From Lepidurus packardi (lineage: Eukaryota > Arthropoda > Branchiopoda > Notostraca > Triopsidae): DNA of 64,000 bases. Where the stretch lies: the NCBI GenBank assembly GCA_023053545.1, contig JAKZAN010000002.1, positions 6,184,375-6,248,374 of the forward strand, in the 5' to 3' direction. The position numbers and the translations under genes were made by a program. This document shows, piece by piece, positions 62,401 to 64,000 of this stretch (positions are counted from its first letter, which is position 1; each line of letters opens with the position of its first letter). The notes under the pieces are model-generated. The model was not told the origin of the DNA. It saw nothing but the letters and a program-made list of their open reading frames with translations, and made no database searches.

Positions 62401-64000
62401 GGTAGCCCAGGCTAATAAACACAAGGAAAAGTACTCCCATACCAAATTTCCCATGACAAAATTTATCAACGCATAAATCCGACTTGTTATTCTTGCTCTA
62501 TGGATCCAAAATAAAATGAAAAGGGAGGAAAAACAGGTAGGAATATTTTTTTGTCCTGCCTCCAAGCGAACGAACTACTACAATTCCAAAAATTGAACGT
62601 GACTAAAACCATGTTCACAATTTCCACGCAACACAGCTCAAGGAAACTATAGACCCATCACCTCACACCGCATATACACAGTGAATTATAGAATATAATC
62701 TGCCAACGTGAATAATCATAAAATCCTCACGGCTGGGCATAAATATGTTTTTTTTTGGTTCTCTAATGCAAAAAAGGAGGATTTCTTACGTAAATAATAC
62801 AAAAGAAAGGCACAGAATGAGAACTGATTGAAAAATCCTTTCGTTCGAATACTTTGAAACTGTTAAATTACTTGGATGTGTCTTATAAGATATGCTTGAA
62901 TAAAAGTCTTTCTAGAAAGAACGTAAACAGATACAAAACCTCGCTTCTAACCATGTAATTGTGAAGCTGAACTTCTCGCCAAGCGTAAGATTCTTTCCTC
63001 ACTTCTGTAACACTAGGCTTTTTAGGAAAAGAACCCGTGAAATTAAATTACAACTGGATGGCCAGAGCAAGAAACGTTCCCGTATCTTCTCTTCTTCTTT
63101 TACGACAAGACTGATCCTTGTACTAACTTGGAAAGAGATATCTAAAAAAATAATAAAAATAAGTCTGCACTGTCAGGGAGATAGCGAGTAAGGGGACGCA
63201 TGAAAGTCAATATACGGTAATAAAATAAACTAAATGGAAAAACGGATGCAGGCTGGAAGGTTCTAAAAGTCCGTCAGCAGGTGCGGTGGATCTTATCCGG
63301 GTAGAGGCAACAGAAAGTCAGTAAAACTTAACGAAACACGAGGCCAAACTCATCCTATGCAAACGGGATAAACCAAATCAAAAATAGAAACTTGACGCAT
63401 AAATTCAAAGCAAGCCAACTTAAGACTCCATCCCCCCAAAAATGTAAACAAAATCGTAAAATTTAAGAATTCTGCCTTAATGCTCAACTAAATAAAGGAC
63501 GCCAACGCAATATTCTACTTAGAACTCATTTCTAACCCAAACAACCCTACAACTCGAGAAATCTTCCAGAATGATAATATAGAAATCTGTAAGCGAATCT
63601 TCATCTACATAACCTAAAATTGAATGCATTTCTTTTTGCCTTAAGGCCCCCGTATACCTTAGTTTACTGATGCGAAACAGCCACAGATGGCACTGCTGTT
63701 TGTTATTGTTATGCCAAAGCCTTGCGTAAGAAAGTAATAAAAAGAAATAGTTAATTGCCGGGAAAGCTTATACGATGTTTTTGATTTTGAAAAGGATTCT
63801 TGTCACCACAATTTGCTGTAGCAGCACAATAACCCAAATCAAGTCGACGAACTTTCGGAACAAGACTTCTCGAAAAAAATCTGCATTGGTTGTACACTAC
63901 CTGTTAGCAAGCTAAAGACTACTGTCAGAATTTTTTCATGGAACGTACTGGTTTTCTCAAAAAGTTGTTCCCAAATTTCCCATGCTAACCGCACATACCG
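59405..64000. other. Right end of the window, no gene recognised
   Basis: Expected to be intron upstream of the acidic scaffold exon. Neither strand shows PDZ or L27 motifs or convincing exons. Sequence is AT-rich and unremarkable. Confidence 0.4.

Overview
The window is animal nuclear DNA, most likely from an arthropod. Compact GT-AG introns (many of 55-90 nt), AT-rich non-coding DNA, a multi-exon THAP/P-element transposase gene and an M13 neprilysin together suggest a branchiopod crustacean such as Daphnia. That last step is inference. Four large multi-exon genes, one smaller gene and one transposase gene could be read, and all lie on the minus strand. I placed exon borders by hand and required reading phase to carry across every junction. 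Three host models close exactly: neprilysin, 794 aa; Dbs, 1,239 or 1,715 aa depending on first exon; MPDZ/PATJ, 1,522 aa visible.

Layout, left to right. 1-4470: a THAP-domain P-element-like transposase, cut by the left edge, with a tandem array of duplicated 81-nt mini-exons in its linker. 5290-6033: a 5'-truncated LINE fragment carrying RNase H. About 6880-7330: a tRNA-derived SINE-like repeat. 7869-13097: a type II membrane neprilysin-like zinc metallopeptidase in 12 exons. 16452-16850: a hAT-type MITE. 17254-35404: a Dbs/MCF2L-type Rho guanine-nucleotide exchange factor (Sec14, spectrin repeats, DH, PH, SH3), with at least two long alternative first exons. 23878-26102: a two-exon nuclear-looking gene of unknown function nested in the first Dbs intron. 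36814-59404 (continuing upstream): the C-terminal 1,522 residues of an MPDZ/PATJ-type scaffold with seven PDZ domains. 59405-64000: no gene recognised.

The PDZ scaffold and the RhoGEF are neighbours in the same orientation, about 1.4 kb apart. Both families act at the cell cortex, but nothing in the sequence shows that the products work together. The most unusual structures are the phase-1 mini-exon array of the transposase gene, the set of phase-1 first exons that all fit one Dbs acceptor (one with a myristoylation-type start), and a duplicated Dbs spectrin-end exon that terminates in a stop.
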